64,000 nucleotides of DNA from G965216905 sp965216905 (GTDB lineage Bacteria > Actinomycetota > Acidimicrobiia > Spongiisociales > ZC4RG35): the NCBI GenBank assembly GCA_965216905.1, contig OZ244213.1:434001-498000 (forward strand), in the 5' to 3' direction. How positions within the stretch are numbered: the stretch's first letter is position 1; each line of letters opens with the position of its first letter. This document shows positions 24,891 through 33,845 of the stretch, piece after piece. The notes under the pieces are model-generated. The model was not told the DNA's origin. It was given only the letters and a program-made list of their open reading frames with translations, and did not search any database. The translations under genes and the position numbers were made by a program.

Positions 24891-25780
24891 GCGCGAGACG
24901 GACGCGGGCGACGCTGTCGTTCCTCGGCCTCCTGATGGGTCTGATCCTCGTCTGGGAGGGTTACAAAGCGCTGGGCAATGCCACCGGCGGAACATGGCCC
25001 TTCACCGACATCGACCTGCCAGTTCGCACGAATGCCCGCTCCATGCCGCACGTCTGGGACATCGTCGCTGCCTTGTTCCGACCGGCCAGGCGGGGAGGAG
25101 AAGACACCCTACTGGTGATCCTCCTCCAGGCGGCGCTGTTCACGTGGCGGTCGGCGCTGATCGGGTTCGTGACCGGATCGTTGATCGGGTTCGGCCTCGG
25201 CGTCCTCTTCGTGCGCTCGCCACTCGCCGAACGGGGTCTGATGCCATATGTCGTTGCCAGCCAGACCGTCCCCGTGCTGGCCATCGCTCCCATCCTGGTC
25301 GTGTGGTCGGGCCGGCTCGATCTCCCGAACTGGGTGCCGATCGGCGCGGTGTCGGCCTACCTGGCCTTCTTCCCCGTCGCCATCAACACCCTGCGCGGGC
25401 TGCGCTCGCCGTCTGCGGCGTCGACCGAGCTGATGCGGTCGTATGCAGCCACACCGCGCCAGATGCTCCGCAAACTGCAGATTCCGGCGGCCCTGCCGTA
25501 CCTCTTCCCGGCGTTGAAGATCGCCGCCACCGCGTCGGTCATCGGGGCCATCGTGGGTGAGTTGCCGGCCGGCATGGCGGAAGGGCTGGGACGGGCCCTC
25601 CTGAGCTTCGCTTCCTCATTCTCGAGCGCACCCGAGAAGCTGTTCGCCTCCGTGCTGGTGGCCTCCCTCCTCGGAATCGTGTTCGTCGGCGTCATCGCAC
25701 TGATCGAGCGGCTCACGCTCCCCCCCGGTGCCCGCCTCGACGAAGACCTCGTCCCGGTTCCGGGAGGAGGGCAACCATGA
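24887..25780 (+). CDS. ABC importer permease 1 (SsuC/ThiX-like, binding-protein-dependent)
   Basis: 297 residues from GTG 24887, with about six membrane segments (ATLSFLGLLMGLILVWEGY, LLQAALFTWRSALIGFVTGSLIGFGLGVLF, YVVASQTVPVLAIAPILVVW, VPIGAVSAYLAFFPVAINTL...). The EAA loop is ELMRSYAATPRQMLRKLQIPAALPYLFPALK. This is the permease type of the nitrate/taurine/hydroxymethylpyrimidine importer family. It is the first structural gene of a nine-gene unit. The ATP-binding gene overlaps its stop by four bases. The frame is open upstream, but GTG 24887 precedes the first hydrophobic helix and follows the six-codon ORF. Confidence 0.9.
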   Translation: MSARRTRATLSFLGLLMGLILVWEGYKALGNATGGTWPFTDIDLPVRTNARSMPHVWDIVAALFRPARRGGEDTLLVILLQAALFTWRSALIGFVTGSLIGFGLGVLFVRSPLAERGLMPYVVASQTVPVLAIAPILVVWSGRLDLPNWVPIGAVSAYLAFFPVAINTLRGLRSPSAASTELMRSYAATPRQMLRKLQIPAALPYLFPALKIAATASVIGAIVGELPAGMAEGLGRALLSFASSFSSAPEKLFASVLVASLLGIVFVGVIALIERLTLPPGARLDEDLVPVPGGGQP

Positions 25781-26562
25781 CCGCGCTCGCATTGGAAAAG
25801 GTCGGGATGGTGTTCAACCAGGGAACCGACGGCGAGGTGATCGCCCTCGAAGGCATCGATCTCGCGGTGCAACCGGGCGAGTTCATCTCGCTGATCGGAC
25901 CCTCGGGATGTGGGAAGTCCACCATGCTCCGCCTGGTCGGTGACCTCCTGACCCCGACGTCGGGCAGCGTCAGCGTCAACGGGAAGGCACCGCATCGAGC
26001 CCGCCTCGACCGCGACTACGGCATGGTGTTTCAATCCGCCACCCTGCTGGACTGGCGAACCATTCTCGAAAACGTCGAGCTTCCACTCGAAGTGATGGGC
26101 GTCCGCTCGGCCGAGCGGGAGCAGACCGCCCGCTCGATGCTCGACTTGGTGCAGCTCGGCCGGTTCGGGGATCACTACCCATGGCAACTCTCGGGCGGGA
26201 TGCAACAGCGGGTCGCCATCGCTCGCGCCCTCTCCTTCGAGCCGTCGATCCTGTTGATGGACGAACCGTTCGGTGCGCTGGACGAGATGACCCGAGAGCG
26301 GATGCAGATGGAGCTGTTGCGAATCTGGCAGGAGACCGAGACGACGGTGGTCTTCGTGACCCATTCGATCCCCGAGGCCGTGTTCCTCTCGACCCGGGTG
26401 GTGGTGCTGTCACCCAGACCGGGCCGCATCTCCGAGATCATCCCGATCGATCTTCCCCAACCTCGCACGTTCGATACGCGTGAGGACGAGCACTTCTACC
26501 GACTGTTGACCCACGTACGGGAGGCACTGCGCAAGGTGGAGATCGAGGAGCCGGGACCGTGA
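25777..26562 (+). CDS. ABC importer ATP-binding protein (SsuB/TauB/ThiZ-like)
   Basis: 261 residues. Walker A is GPSGCGKST (41-49), the Q-loop is YGMVFQSATLLDWRTILENVELPLEVMG, the signature is LSGGMQQRVAIARAL, Walker B is ILLMDEPFGALDEMT, and the H-loop is VVFVTHSIPEAVFLSTRVVVLSPRPG. The tail RISEIIPIDLPQPRTFDTREDEHF is typical of nitrate/sulfonate/HMP-type importers. It is coupled by four-base overlaps to permease genes on both sides and energises uptake of the substrate caught by the 27407 lipoprotein. Confidence 0.94.
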   Translation: MTALALEKVGMVFNQGTDGEVIALEGIDLAVQPGEFISLIGPSGCGKSTMLRLVGDLLTPTSGSVSVNGKAPHRARLDRDYGMVFQSATLLDWRTILENVELPLEVMGVRSAEREQTARSMLDLVQLGRFGDHYPWQLSGGMQQRVAIARALSFEPSILLMDEPFGALDEMTRERMQMELLRIWQETETTVVFVTHSIPEAVFLSTRVVVLSPRPGRISEIIPIDLPQPRTFDTREDEHFYRLLTHVREALRKVEIEEPGP

Positions 26563-27332
26563 ACCTGGGAACGAAGATCCAGCGGAACGGACCCGCGGTG
26601 GTGCTGTTCGTCGTCGGTCTGGCGTTGTGGGAAGGCCTCGTCCGCCTCTTCGATATCCAGGGTTTCATCCTCCCGGCCCCTTCGGCGATCCTCCGAGCGT
26701 TCGGCGAGCAGTGGTCGGATCTGTGGCAGGCGGGCTCTGCGACGGCCTTGACGGCGATCGCCGGTCTTGCGGTCGGAACCGTCGTCGCGTTCGCAGCCGG
26801 GATGGCCGCAGCTCGTTGGACGATCGTCGGCGAGGGCGCCATGCCGCTGGCCATCGCCGCCAACTCCATGCCGATCATCGTGCTGGCCCCGGTCGCCAAT
26901 GCCTGGTTCGGGCTGCGCAGCCCCGTGGGCACGATCGCGGTCGTGGCGGTGCTGGTCTTCTTCCCGATCATGATCAATCTGGTGAGAGGCCTGACCTCGG
27001 CCGAGGCCACCCAACACGAACTGATGCGATCGCTGGCCGCTCGCCCACGAACGACCCTCTGGAAGCTCCAGCTCCCCGCCGCCCTTCCGTATCTCTTCTC
27101 CGCCTTCAAGGTCGCGGCGGCGCTCAGCCTGATCGGAGCGATCGTCAAGGAGTACTTTGGGGGTCCACAAGACAGACTCGGCCAGTACATCACGCTGAAG
27201 GCCGGCCTCTTCCAGTTCGAGGAGGCGTGGGCGGCCATCGTGCTCGCATCGGTGTTCGGCATCGCCTTGTACGGCTTCATCGTTTGGATCGAGCGACGGG
27301 TGATGCCGTGGCATGTATCCGTCCGAGGCTGA
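26559..27332 (+). CDS. ABC importer permease 2 (SsuC/ThiX-like)
   Basis: 257 residues with about six membrane helices (GPAVVLFVVGLALWEGLVRLF, ATALTAIAGLAVGTVVAFAAGMAAA, PLAIAANSMPIIVLAPVANAWFG, GTIAVVAVLVFFPIMINLVRG...). The EAA loop is ELMRSLAARPRTTLWKLQLPAALPYLFSAFKVAAALSLIGAIVKEYFG. It is distinct from permease 1, so the importer is probably a permease heterodimer. GTG at 26559 overlaps the ATPase stop. Its stop is 74 bp before the binding-protein gene. Confidence 0.92.
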   Translation: MNLGTKIQRNGPAVVLFVVGLALWEGLVRLFDIQGFILPAPSAILRAFGEQWSDLWQAGSATALTAIAGLAVGTVVAFAAGMAAARWTIVGEGAMPLAIAANSMPIIVLAPVANAWFGLRSPVGTIAVVAVLVFFPIMINLVRGLTSAEATQHELMRSLAARPRTTLWKLQLPAALPYLFSAFKVAAALSLIGAIVKEYFGGPQDRLGQYITLKAGLFQFEEAWAAIVLASVFGIALYGFIVWIERRVMPWHVSVRG

Positions 27333-27406
27333 ACCGACATGGCAGGATCACACACGGCGGATGACGGGGCGGCGCCCGGAGGTGTCGCCATGAGAGAGAG
27401 GAACCT

Positions 27407-28597
27407 ATGACCAGGAGAAACCTGCGCTGGCTGGCACTGATCGCGGTGCTGGCGATGTTGTTCGTGGCTTGCGGCGGTGGCGAAGAGGCGACCGAAGAAC
27501 CGGCGGAAGAGCCTGCCGCCGAAGAACCGGCGGAAGAGCCTGCCGAGGAACCGGCCGAGGAACCTGCCGAGGAACCTGCCGAGGAACCAGGCGAGCTGAC
27601 CTCCGTGAACCTCCAGCTGCAGTGGTTCGCCCAGGCGCAGTTTGCCGGGTATTACGCGGCCGTCGCAGAAGGCTTCTACGAGCAGGAGGGCCTCAACGTG
27701 ACCATCCTCGAAGGAGCCGTCGACATCGTTCCCCAACAGGTGGTTGCCACCGGTGGCGCCGAGTTCGGGTTGGCATGGGTGCCGAAGGCACTGGTTTCGA
27801 ACCAGGAAGGAGCCGGACTCGTCAACGTCGGCCAGATCTTCCAGCGGTCGGGCACGCTGATGGTGTCCTGGGCCGACTCCGAGATCGAATCTCCCGAGGA
27901 CTGGGCAGGCAAGACGGTTGGGAACTGGGGGTTCGGCAACGAGTACGAACTCACCGCTGCGATCGAGAAGTTCGGAGTGGAGGACGTCGAGCTCGTCGCC
28001 CAGAACTTCGACATGGAGGGGCTCCTCAGCCGGGATCTGGATGCGGCCGAGGCAATGATCTACAACGAGTACGCCCAGGTTCTCGAGGCCGTGAACGAGG
28101 AGACGGGCGAGCTGTACCAACCCGAGGACCTCACCGTGATCGACTTCAACGAGGTGGGCACCGCGATGCTCCAGGACTCGGTGTGGGTCCAGGAGGCGTA
28201 CGCCGCCGAGCACGGCGACACGATCGAGGCGTTTCTGCGCGGATCGTTCCGGGGCTGGATCTTCTGCCGCGACAACGCCGACGCATGTGTCCAGCACGTC
28301 CTCGACGCCGGGCCGACGCTCGGCACGAGCCATCAGACCTGGCAGATGAACGAGATCAACGCACTGATCTGGCCGTCACCGAATGGAATCGGAGTGATGG
28401 ACCAGGGTTTGTGGGATCAGACGGTCGACGTGGCAACGTCGCAGATCCCGGAGCTCCAGGGAGCCGACATCCCCGCCTCATCGTTCACGACCGAGTTCGC
28501 CGAGTCTGCGGTCGCATCGCTGGCGGAGGAAGGCCTCGACGTGGTCGGCGACGGCTTCTCGAAGGCCGAGGTGACGCTGGTCGAAGGAGGCGAGTGA
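27407..28597 (+). CDS. ABC importer substrate-binding lipoprotein (NMT1/THI5-like)
   Basis: 396 residues. The signal peptide ends in a lipobox, LFVACGG (C22). A linker of eight EEPA units follows, then the NMT1/THI5 domain beginning LTSVNLQLQWFAQAQFAGYYAAVAEGFYEQEGLNVTILEGAVDIVPQQVVATGGAEFGLAWV. This is the pattern of pyrimidine-type binding proteins (ThiY, RibY and relatives). The AGAGAGGAACCT ribosome-binding region precedes the ATG. Next to pyrimidine-catabolic genes it probably captures uracil, thymine, dihydropyrimidines or a related ureide outside the membrane. Which one cannot be read from sequence. Confidence 0.9.
   Translation: MTRRNLRWLALIAVLAMLFVACGGGEEATEEPAEEPAAEEPAEEPAEEPAEEPAEEPAEEPGELTSVNLQLQWFAQAQFAGYYAAVAEGFYEQEGLNVTILEGAVDIVPQQVVATGGAEFGLAWVPKALVSNQEGAGLVNVGQIFQRSGTLMVSWADSEIESPEDWAGKTVGNWGFGNEYELTAAIEKFGVEDVELVAQNFDMEGLLSRDLDAAEAMIYNEYAQVLEAVNEETGELYQPEDLTVIDFNEVGTAMLQDSVWVQEAYAAEHGDTIEAFLRGSFRGWIFCRDNADACVQHVLDAGPTLGTSHQTWQMNEINALIWPSPNGIGVMDQGLWDQTVDVATSQIPELQGADIPASSFTTEFAESAVASLAEEGLDVVGDGFSKAEVTLVEGGE
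27494..27592 (+). repeat. Eight 12-bp repeats coding for an EEPA linker
   Basis: Units such as GAGGAACCTGCC repeat eight times with one extra GCC codon, all in frame with the binding-protein gene. They produce a flexible acidic spacer between the lipid anchor and the ligand domain. The number of units is likely to vary between strains. Confidence 0.9.
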
Positions 28598-28655
28598 CAC
28601 GAGGACACCGGGGGTGGGCGGCACCGTCCACCCCCGCCGACGAGAGGAGTGCGAT

Positions 28656-29498
28656 GTGCCGAACATCGTGAAGGCCGCCATCGTGCAAACGGAATGGACC
28701 GGCGACCGGGAATCCATGATCGCCAAACACGAGGACTTTGCCCGGCGGGCCGCCGAGCAGGGGGCACACATCATGTGCTTCCAGGAGCTGTTCAACGACG
28801 CCTACTTCTGCCAGGTGCAGGACGAGGCACACATGGACGGCGCCGAACCGGTGCCTGACGGTCCCACGATGCAGCGCATGATGCGGCTCGCCAAGGAGAC
28901 CGAAATGGTGCTGGTGGTGCCGATCTACGAGAAAGAGGACGACGGATTCCTCTACAACACCGCGGCGGTGATCGAGCGTGACGGCACCTATCTCGGGAAG
29001 TACCGCAAGACGCACATCCCCCACGTCGGCGGCTTCTGGGAGAAGTTCTACTTCCGGCCGGGCAACCTCGGGTATCCGGTGTTCGACACGTCCGTCGGGC
29101 GAGTGGGCGTCTACATCTGCTACGACCGCCACTTCCCGGAGGGGTGGCGAGCCCTGGGTTTGGGCGGAGCCAAGCTGGTCTTCAACCCGTCGGCGACCAG
29201 CCGCGGACTCTCCATGTACCTGTGGAACCTCGAGCAACCGGCGGCGGCGGTCGCCAACGAGTACTTCATCGGCGCCATCAACCGGGTCGGACAGGAGCCC
29301 TTCGGTGACAACGACTTCTACGGATCGTCATACTTCGTGGACCCCCGTGGCCAGTTCGTCGGAGACACCGCTTCGGACACGGATGAGGAGCTGGTGGTTC
29401 GCGAGCTCGATCTCGACATGATCGACGAGGTCCGCAAGGTGTGGGCGTTCTACCGCGATCGCCGTCCGGATGCCTACGAGCCCCTTGTGGCACCCTGA
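28656..29498 (+). CDS. Beta-ureidopropionase (nitrilase superfamily)
   Basis: 280 residues from GTG 28656, with GAGAGGAG upstream. The catalytic triad is E44 (CFQELFND), K118 (GKYRKTHIPH) and C155 (YICYDRHFPEGWR). The stretches KTHIPHVGGFWEKFYFRPGN and NPSATSRGLSMYLWNLEQPAAAVANEYFIGAINRVG are those of N-carbamoyl-beta-alanine amidohydrolases. The reaction is N-carbamoyl-beta-alanine (or the beta-aminoisobutyrate analogue) to the amino acid plus ammonia and CO2, the last hydrolysis of reductive pyrimidine breakdown. A dihydropyrimidinase gene two places downstream supports this. An N-carbamoyl-D-amino-acid hydrolase is less likely. Confidence 0.9.
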   Translation: MPNIVKAAIVQTEWTGDRESMIAKHEDFARRAAEQGAHIMCFQELFNDAYFCQVQDEAHMDGAEPVPDGPTMQRMMRLAKETEMVLVVPIYEKEDDGFLYNTAAVIERDGTYLGKYRKTHIPHVGGFWEKFYFRPGNLGYPVFDTSVGRVGVYICYDRHFPEGWRALGLGGAKLVFNPSATSRGLSMYLWNLEQPAAAVANEYFIGAINRVGQEPFGDNDFYGSSYFVDPRGQFVGDTASDTDEELVVRELDLDMIDEVRKVWAFYRDRRPDAYEPLVAP

Positions 29499-29539
29499 AC
29501 GGGCTCGACTGCGAGAGATACATATCCAGAAGGTGAGAC

Positions 29540-30835
29540 ATGGGCACACACGCTGATCTACTGAACCGACACCGCCAGGTGCTGCCGTCGTGGATGATCC
29601 TGTACTACGACGATCCGATCGCACTGGTCGATGGGAACGGACGGCGAGTGCGCGACGCCGAGGGCAACGAGTACCTCGACTTCTTCGGTGGCATCCTGAC
29701 GACGATGACCGGGTACAACGTCCCGGAGGTGGTGGAGGCGATCAAGTCACAGGCCGAGCGGATGCTCCACACCTCGACCCTCTATCTCATCGAGAGCCAG
29801 ATCGAGCTGGCGGAGAGGATCGCCGAGGTGTCGGGGATACCCGACGCCAAGGTGTTCTTCACGAACTCGGGGACGGAAGCGAACGACGCCGCCTTGATGC
29901 TGGCAACGCAGCACAGACGCTCGAACCAGGTACTCGCCCTCCGGGGGAGCTACCACGGAAAGTCTCACTCCACGGTGGCGATCACCGGCCAGAAGGGATG
30001 GTCGGCCACCAGCCTGTCGCCCTTCAACGTCACCTATGTCCACGGCGGCTATCGATACCGGTCGCCGTTCGGTCATCTGCCCGACGATGAGTTCACGGGC
30101 GCGTGCGTGGCCGATCTCGAGCACATGCTCGAGGTGGCAACGTCCGGAGACGTCGCATGCATGATCGCCGAACCCATCCAGGGTGTCGGAGGCTTCGTGA
30201 CTCCCCCGGACGGCTTCTTCGGCGAGATGAAGGCGGTGCTCGACCGCCACGGGATCCTGTTCATCTCCGACGAGGTGCAGACGGGATGGGGCCGCACCGG
30301 GGAGCACTTCTGGGGGTATCAGGCCCACGCCATCACGCCCGACATCCTGACCTTCGCCAAAGGGCTCGGCAACGGCCTCGCGATGGCCGGGGTCGTGGCC
30401 GGCGCGGCGCTGATGGACAGCCTTCCGGCGAACTCCATCTCGACCTTCGGAGGCAACCCGTTGTCGACGGCCGGTGCACTGGCCAACCTCGATTACGTGC
30501 TCGAGCACGACCTCCAGACCAACGCATACAAGGTTGGCAATCACCTGCGCAACCGCGTCGACGGCCTCGCCGAACGCAGCGAGATCATCGGCGACGTCCG
30601 CGGCAAGGGGCTGATGCTCGGGATCGAGTTGGTGACACCGGGGACCACCGAGCCGGACGCCGCCGCGGCCGGCCGCATCATGGAAGAGGCCAAGCAGGAG
30701 GGCCTGTTGATCGGAAAGGGCGGCGTATACGGGAACGTGCTTCGGATCGCCCCGGCGTTGACGCTCACCGAGGAAGAGGCGGACGAGGGTTACGCCAAGC
30801 TGGAGAACGCAGTGACGAGAGCGAGCCGGTCCTGA
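29540..30835 (+). CDS. Class III aminotransferase, probably beta-alanine/3-aminoisobutyrate--pyruvate transaminase
   Basis: 431 residues of the PLP fold-type I, class III. FFTNSGTEANDAALMLAT binds the cofactor phosphate, ILFISDEVQTGWGRTGEHFWG holds the aspartate to the pyridine nitrogen, and K274 in LTFAKGLGNGLAMAGVV forms the Schiff base. The pattern resembles AGXT2-type enzymes. In this operon it should turn beta-alanine or 3-aminoisobutyrate into malonate or methylmalonate semialdehyde, which the dehydrogenase at 32337 then uses. 4-Aminobutyrate or other omega-amino acids remain possible substrates. Confidence 0.9.
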   Translation: MGTHADLLNRHRQVLPSWMILYYDDPIALVDGNGRRVRDAEGNEYLDFFGGILTTMTGYNVPEVVEAIKSQAERMLHTSTLYLIESQIELAERIAEVSGIPDAKVFFTNSGTEANDAALMLATQHRRSNQVLALRGSYHGKSHSTVAITGQKGWSATSLSPFNVTYVHGGYRYRSPFGHLPDDEFTGACVADLEHMLEVATSGDVACMIAEPIQGVGGFVTPPDGFFGEMKAVLDRHGILFISDEVQTGWGRTGEHFWGYQAHAITPDILTFAKGLGNGLAMAGVVAGAALMDSLPANSISTFGGNPLSTAGALANLDYVLEHDLQTNAYKVGNHLRNRVDGLAERSEIIGDVRGKGLMLGIELVTPGTTEPDAAAAGRIMEEAKQEGLLIGKGGVYGNVLRIAPALTLTEEEADEGYAKLENAVTRASRS

Positions 30836-30867
30836 GCAGGACGGGCTCGCGAGGAGGAACGACGAAC

Positions 30868-32277
30868 ATGCGCACGCTGATCACGAACGGAACCGTCGTC
30901 ACCGCCACCGACCGGGTGGCCGCCGACGTGCTCATCGACGACGAGAAGGTGGTGGCGCTGGCCGCACCCGGGTCTCATGATTGGGAGGGTGAGACGATCG
31001 ATGCCTCCGGCAAGCTCGTCATCCCGGGCGGCATCGACGTCCACACCCACATGGAGCTCCCGTTCGGTGGCACCCATGCATCCGACACCTTCGAGACCGG
31101 GACCCGGGCGGCAGCATGGGGTGGAACGACCACCATCGTCGACTTTGCGGTTCAGGCCAAGGACCAGGGGCTCATGGAGGGCTACGAGGCGTGGATGTCG
31201 AAGGCAGACGGAAACTGCGCCATCGACTACGGCTTCCACCTCATCGTCGGCGACGTGCACGACCAGACGCTCAAGGAGATGGAGACCGCCTTCGACGAGG
31301 GCGTGACCAGCTTCAAGATGTTCATGGCCTATCCGGGGGTCTTCTACTCCGATGACGGCCAGATCTTCCGAGCGATGCAGAAGGCAGCCGAGAACGGCTC
31401 CACCATCATGATGCATGCGGAGAACGGCATCGCCATCGACGTGCTGGTGGAACAGGCCCTCGCCCGAGGCGAGACCGACCCCATCCACCACGGAATCGTC
31501 CGCAAGTCGATCCTCGAGGGCGAGGCCACCCATCGAGCCATCAAACTCGCAGAACTGGCCGGTTCCCCGCTCTACATCGTCCACTTGTCTGCGCTCGAAG
31601 CGCTGGAGGAGGTGACGATCGCCCGTGATCATGGCCTGGACGTCTTCGCCGAGACCTGTCCGCAGTATCTGTTCTTCGACCTCGACGACCTCGGCAACGG
31701 GTTCGAGGGAGCGAAGTACGTGTGTTCTCCGCCGCTGCGCGATCGAGAAGCGGGTCATCAAGAGGAGCTGTGGAAGGGTCTCAGAACCAACGATCTCCAG
31801 GTCGTGTCCACCGATCACTGCCCGTTCTGTATGGATTCCTTCGATGGGCTGATCGCCCAGAAGCGCCTGGGCGAAGGGGACTTCTCGAAGATCCCGAACG
31901 GGATGCCCGGCGTGGAGCCCAGAATGGAGGTGCTGTATGAGGGAGGCGTCGCCCAGGGGCGGATCTCCCTCAACCGCTGGGTGGAGCTCACGTCGACCGC
32001 TCCGGCGAAGATGTTCGGCCTCTACCCCGACAAGGGAACGATCGCGGTCGGATCGGACGCCGACATCGTGGTCTTCGATCCCGACGCCGCCAAGACGATC
32101 TCGGTCGACAACCAGCACATGCGAGTCGACTACTCGGCGTATGAGGGTCACGAGGTCTCGGGGTCGGTCGTCACCGTCCTCAGCCGTGGCCGGGTGATCG
32201 TCGCCGACGGGGAGTATCGCGGTGAAGCGGGCCACGGTCGGTACCTGAGAAGGGGCATCAACCAGCTGGTCAACTGA
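30868..32277 (+). CDS. hydA: Dihydropyrimidinase
   Basis: 469 residues from ATG 30868, with GAGGAGG upstream; the long open frame before it is not coding. This is an amidohydrolase with the binuclear metal site: GIDVHTHMELPFGGT (H59, H61), the carbamylated lysine in TSFKMFMAYPGVFYSDD (about K150), histidines in MMHAENG and YIVHLSALEA, and the aspartate in STDHCPF. It opens the ring of dihydrouracil or dihydrothymine to give the N-carbamoyl amino acid used by the ureidopropionase. D-hydantoinases share this fold, but the company of the other three catabolic genes favours pyrimidines. Confidence 0.92.
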   Translation: MRTLITNGTVVTATDRVAADVLIDDEKVVALAAPGSHDWEGETIDASGKLVIPGGIDVHTHMELPFGGTHASDTFETGTRAAAWGGTTTIVDFAVQAKDQGLMEGYEAWMSKADGNCAIDYGFHLIVGDVHDQTLKEMETAFDEGVTSFKMFMAYPGVFYSDDGQIFRAMQKAAENGSTIMMHAENGIAIDVLVEQALARGETDPIHHGIVRKSILEGEATHRAIKLAELAGSPLYIVHLSALEALEEVTIARDHGLDVFAETCPQYLFFDLDDLGNGFEGAKYVCSPPLRDREAGHQEELWKGLRTNDLQVVSTDHCPFCMDSFDGLIAQKRLGEGDFSKIPNGMPGVEPRMEVLYEGGVAQGRISLNRWVELTSTAPAKMFGLYPDKGTIAVGSDADIVVFDPDAAKTISVDNQHMRVDYSAYEGHEVSGSVVTVLSRGRVIVADGEYRGEAGHGRYLRRGINQLVN

Positions 32278-32336
32278 CCCAGCCTTCCCCGCCGACCGCG
32301 GCGGGGGGCCGAGAATGCGCACATGAGAGGACATCG

Positions 32337-33833
32337 ATGAGGACCATCACCCATTGGATCGACGGGCAACCCCACGACACGTCCGCCGAACGGACCGGAC
32401 CCGTGTACAACCCGGCGACGGGTGAGCAGACCGGGTCCGTGGCCATGGCCACGCCGGCTGACGTGGACCGTGCGGTCGACGCCGCACGTACTGCGTTCGA
32501 GGAGTGGCGCTTCACACCGGTCACGCGTCGCCAGAACATCATGTTCGAGTTTCGTCGGATCGTCGCCGACCGACGGCAGGTCATGGCGGAGACCCTCACC
32601 GCCGAGCACGGGAAGACCATCCCCGACGCGCTCGGTGAGGTGCAACGCGGTCTCGAAGTGATCGAGTTCGCCTGCAACATCGCCCACCTCTCCAAAGGCG
32701 AGTACCAGGGGCAGGTTTCCACCGGGGTCGACACCTACACGATGCGACAGCCGCTCGGGGTCGTCGCGGGGATCACCCCATTCAACTTCCCGGCCATGGT
32801 TCCGATGTGGATGTACCCGTTGGCGATCGCCGCCGGGAACACGTTCGTCCTCAAGCCGTCGGAGAAGGACCCGTCGACGTCCCATCTCGCCGCCGAGTGG
32901 CTGGCGGAGGCCGGTCTCCCCCCCGGCGTGTTCAACGTCGTCCACGGAGACAAGGTGGCCGTCGACCGCCTGCTCGAGCACCCCGACATCTCCGCAGTCT
33001 CGTTCGTGGGTTCAACGCCAATCGCCCGGTACATCTACGAGACCGGCACTCGACACGGGAAGCGAGTCCAGGCGCTCGGCGGTGCCAAGAACCACATGAT
33101 CGTCCTCCCGGACGCCGACATGGAACTGGCCGCCGATGCCGCCGTATCGGCGGGCTACGGCTCGGCCGGCGAGCGGTGCATGGCGATCTCGGTCGTGGTG
33201 ACCGTCGGCGACGCAGCCGACGAGCTGATCCCCCGGATCCGGGCACGCATATCCAAGCTCCGAACCGGCGCCGGCGCCGACCCCGAATCGGAGATGGGCC
33301 CGCTGATCACCGCGGAGCATCGCGACCGAGTCGTGGGCTTCATCGATGGGGGGGTCGACGAGGGCGCCGTCCTCGTCGAGGACGGACGCGGGCTGGCGCC
33401 CGAGGGCAACGAGAACGGGTTCTTCGTCGGGCCGACGTTGTTCGATGAGGTCACGTCCGACATGGACATCTATCGCAACGAGATCTTCGGTCCGGTGCTC
33501 TCGACCGTCCGCTGCGATACGTATCGCGAAGCCATCGACCTCATCAACTCCTCTCCGTACGGAAACGGCACCGCCGTCTTCACCAACGATGGCGGCGCCG
33601 CCCGCATGTTCCAGCACGAGATCGAGGTGGGAATGGTGGGCATCAACGTCCCCATCCCGGTGCCGCTGGCCTTCTTCAGCTTCGGAGGCTGGAAGGACTC
33701 GTTGTTCGGCACCCATCCCATCTACGGCCCCGGCGGGGTGGACTTCTACACGCGACCCAAGGTGATCATCTCCCGCTGGTCGGACCCGCACAACCGGGGC
33801 GTCGACCTCGGATTCCCCCAACACGACTCCTGA
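32337..33833 (+). CDS. mmsA: CoA-acylating methylmalonate-semialdehyde dehydrogenase
   Basis: 498 residues of the aldehyde dehydrogenase superfamily. The nucleophile is C281 in GSAGERCMAIS, in the CoA-acylating MmsA context. IPFNFP-type GITPFNFPAMVPMWMYPLAIAAGNTFVLKPSEKDP binds NAD, and FFSFGGWKDSLFG and HPIYGPGGVDFYTRPKVI are MmsA signatures. It converts malonate or methylmalonate semialdehyde to acetyl- or propionyl-CoA with NAD and CoA, closing the pathway from uracil and thymine. It lies 59 bp after dihydropyrimidinase and 12 bp before the F420-type oxidoreductase. Confidence 0.95.
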   Translation: MRTITHWIDGQPHDTSAERTGPVYNPATGEQTGSVAMATPADVDRAVDAARTAFEEWRFTPVTRRQNIMFEFRRIVADRRQVMAETLTAEHGKTIPDALGEVQRGLEVIEFACNIAHLSKGEYQGQVSTGVDTYTMRQPLGVVAGITPFNFPAMVPMWMYPLAIAAGNTFVLKPSEKDPSTSHLAAEWLAEAGLPPGVFNVVHGDKVAVDRLLEHPDISAVSFVGSTPIARYIYETGTRHGKRVQALGGAKNHMIVLPDADMELAADAAVSAGYGSAGERCMAISVVVTVGDAADELIPRIRARISKLRTGAGADPESEMGPLITAEHRDRVVGFIDGGVDEGAVLVEDGRGLAPEGNENGFFVGPTLFDEVTSDMDIYRNEIFGPVLSTVRCDTYREAIDLINSSPYGNGTAVFTNDGGAARMFQHEIEVGMVGINVPIPVPLAFFSFGGWKDSLFGTHPIYGPGGVDFYTRPKVIISRWSDPHNRGVDLGFPQHDS

Positions 33834-33845
33834 GAGGTGGGCGGC

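Noticed and set aside
30103..30867. N-terminal extension of dihydropyrimidinase inside the aminotransferase gene
   Set aside because: The extension is antisense-like arginine-rich text with no similarity. ATG 30868 has a strong ribosome-binding site and begins the conserved domain.
30868..32277. D-hydantoinase as the identity of the amidohydrolase
   Set aside because: Sequence alone does not exclude it, but the operon with ureidopropionase, beta-amino acid transaminase and MmsA fits dihydropyrimidines better.
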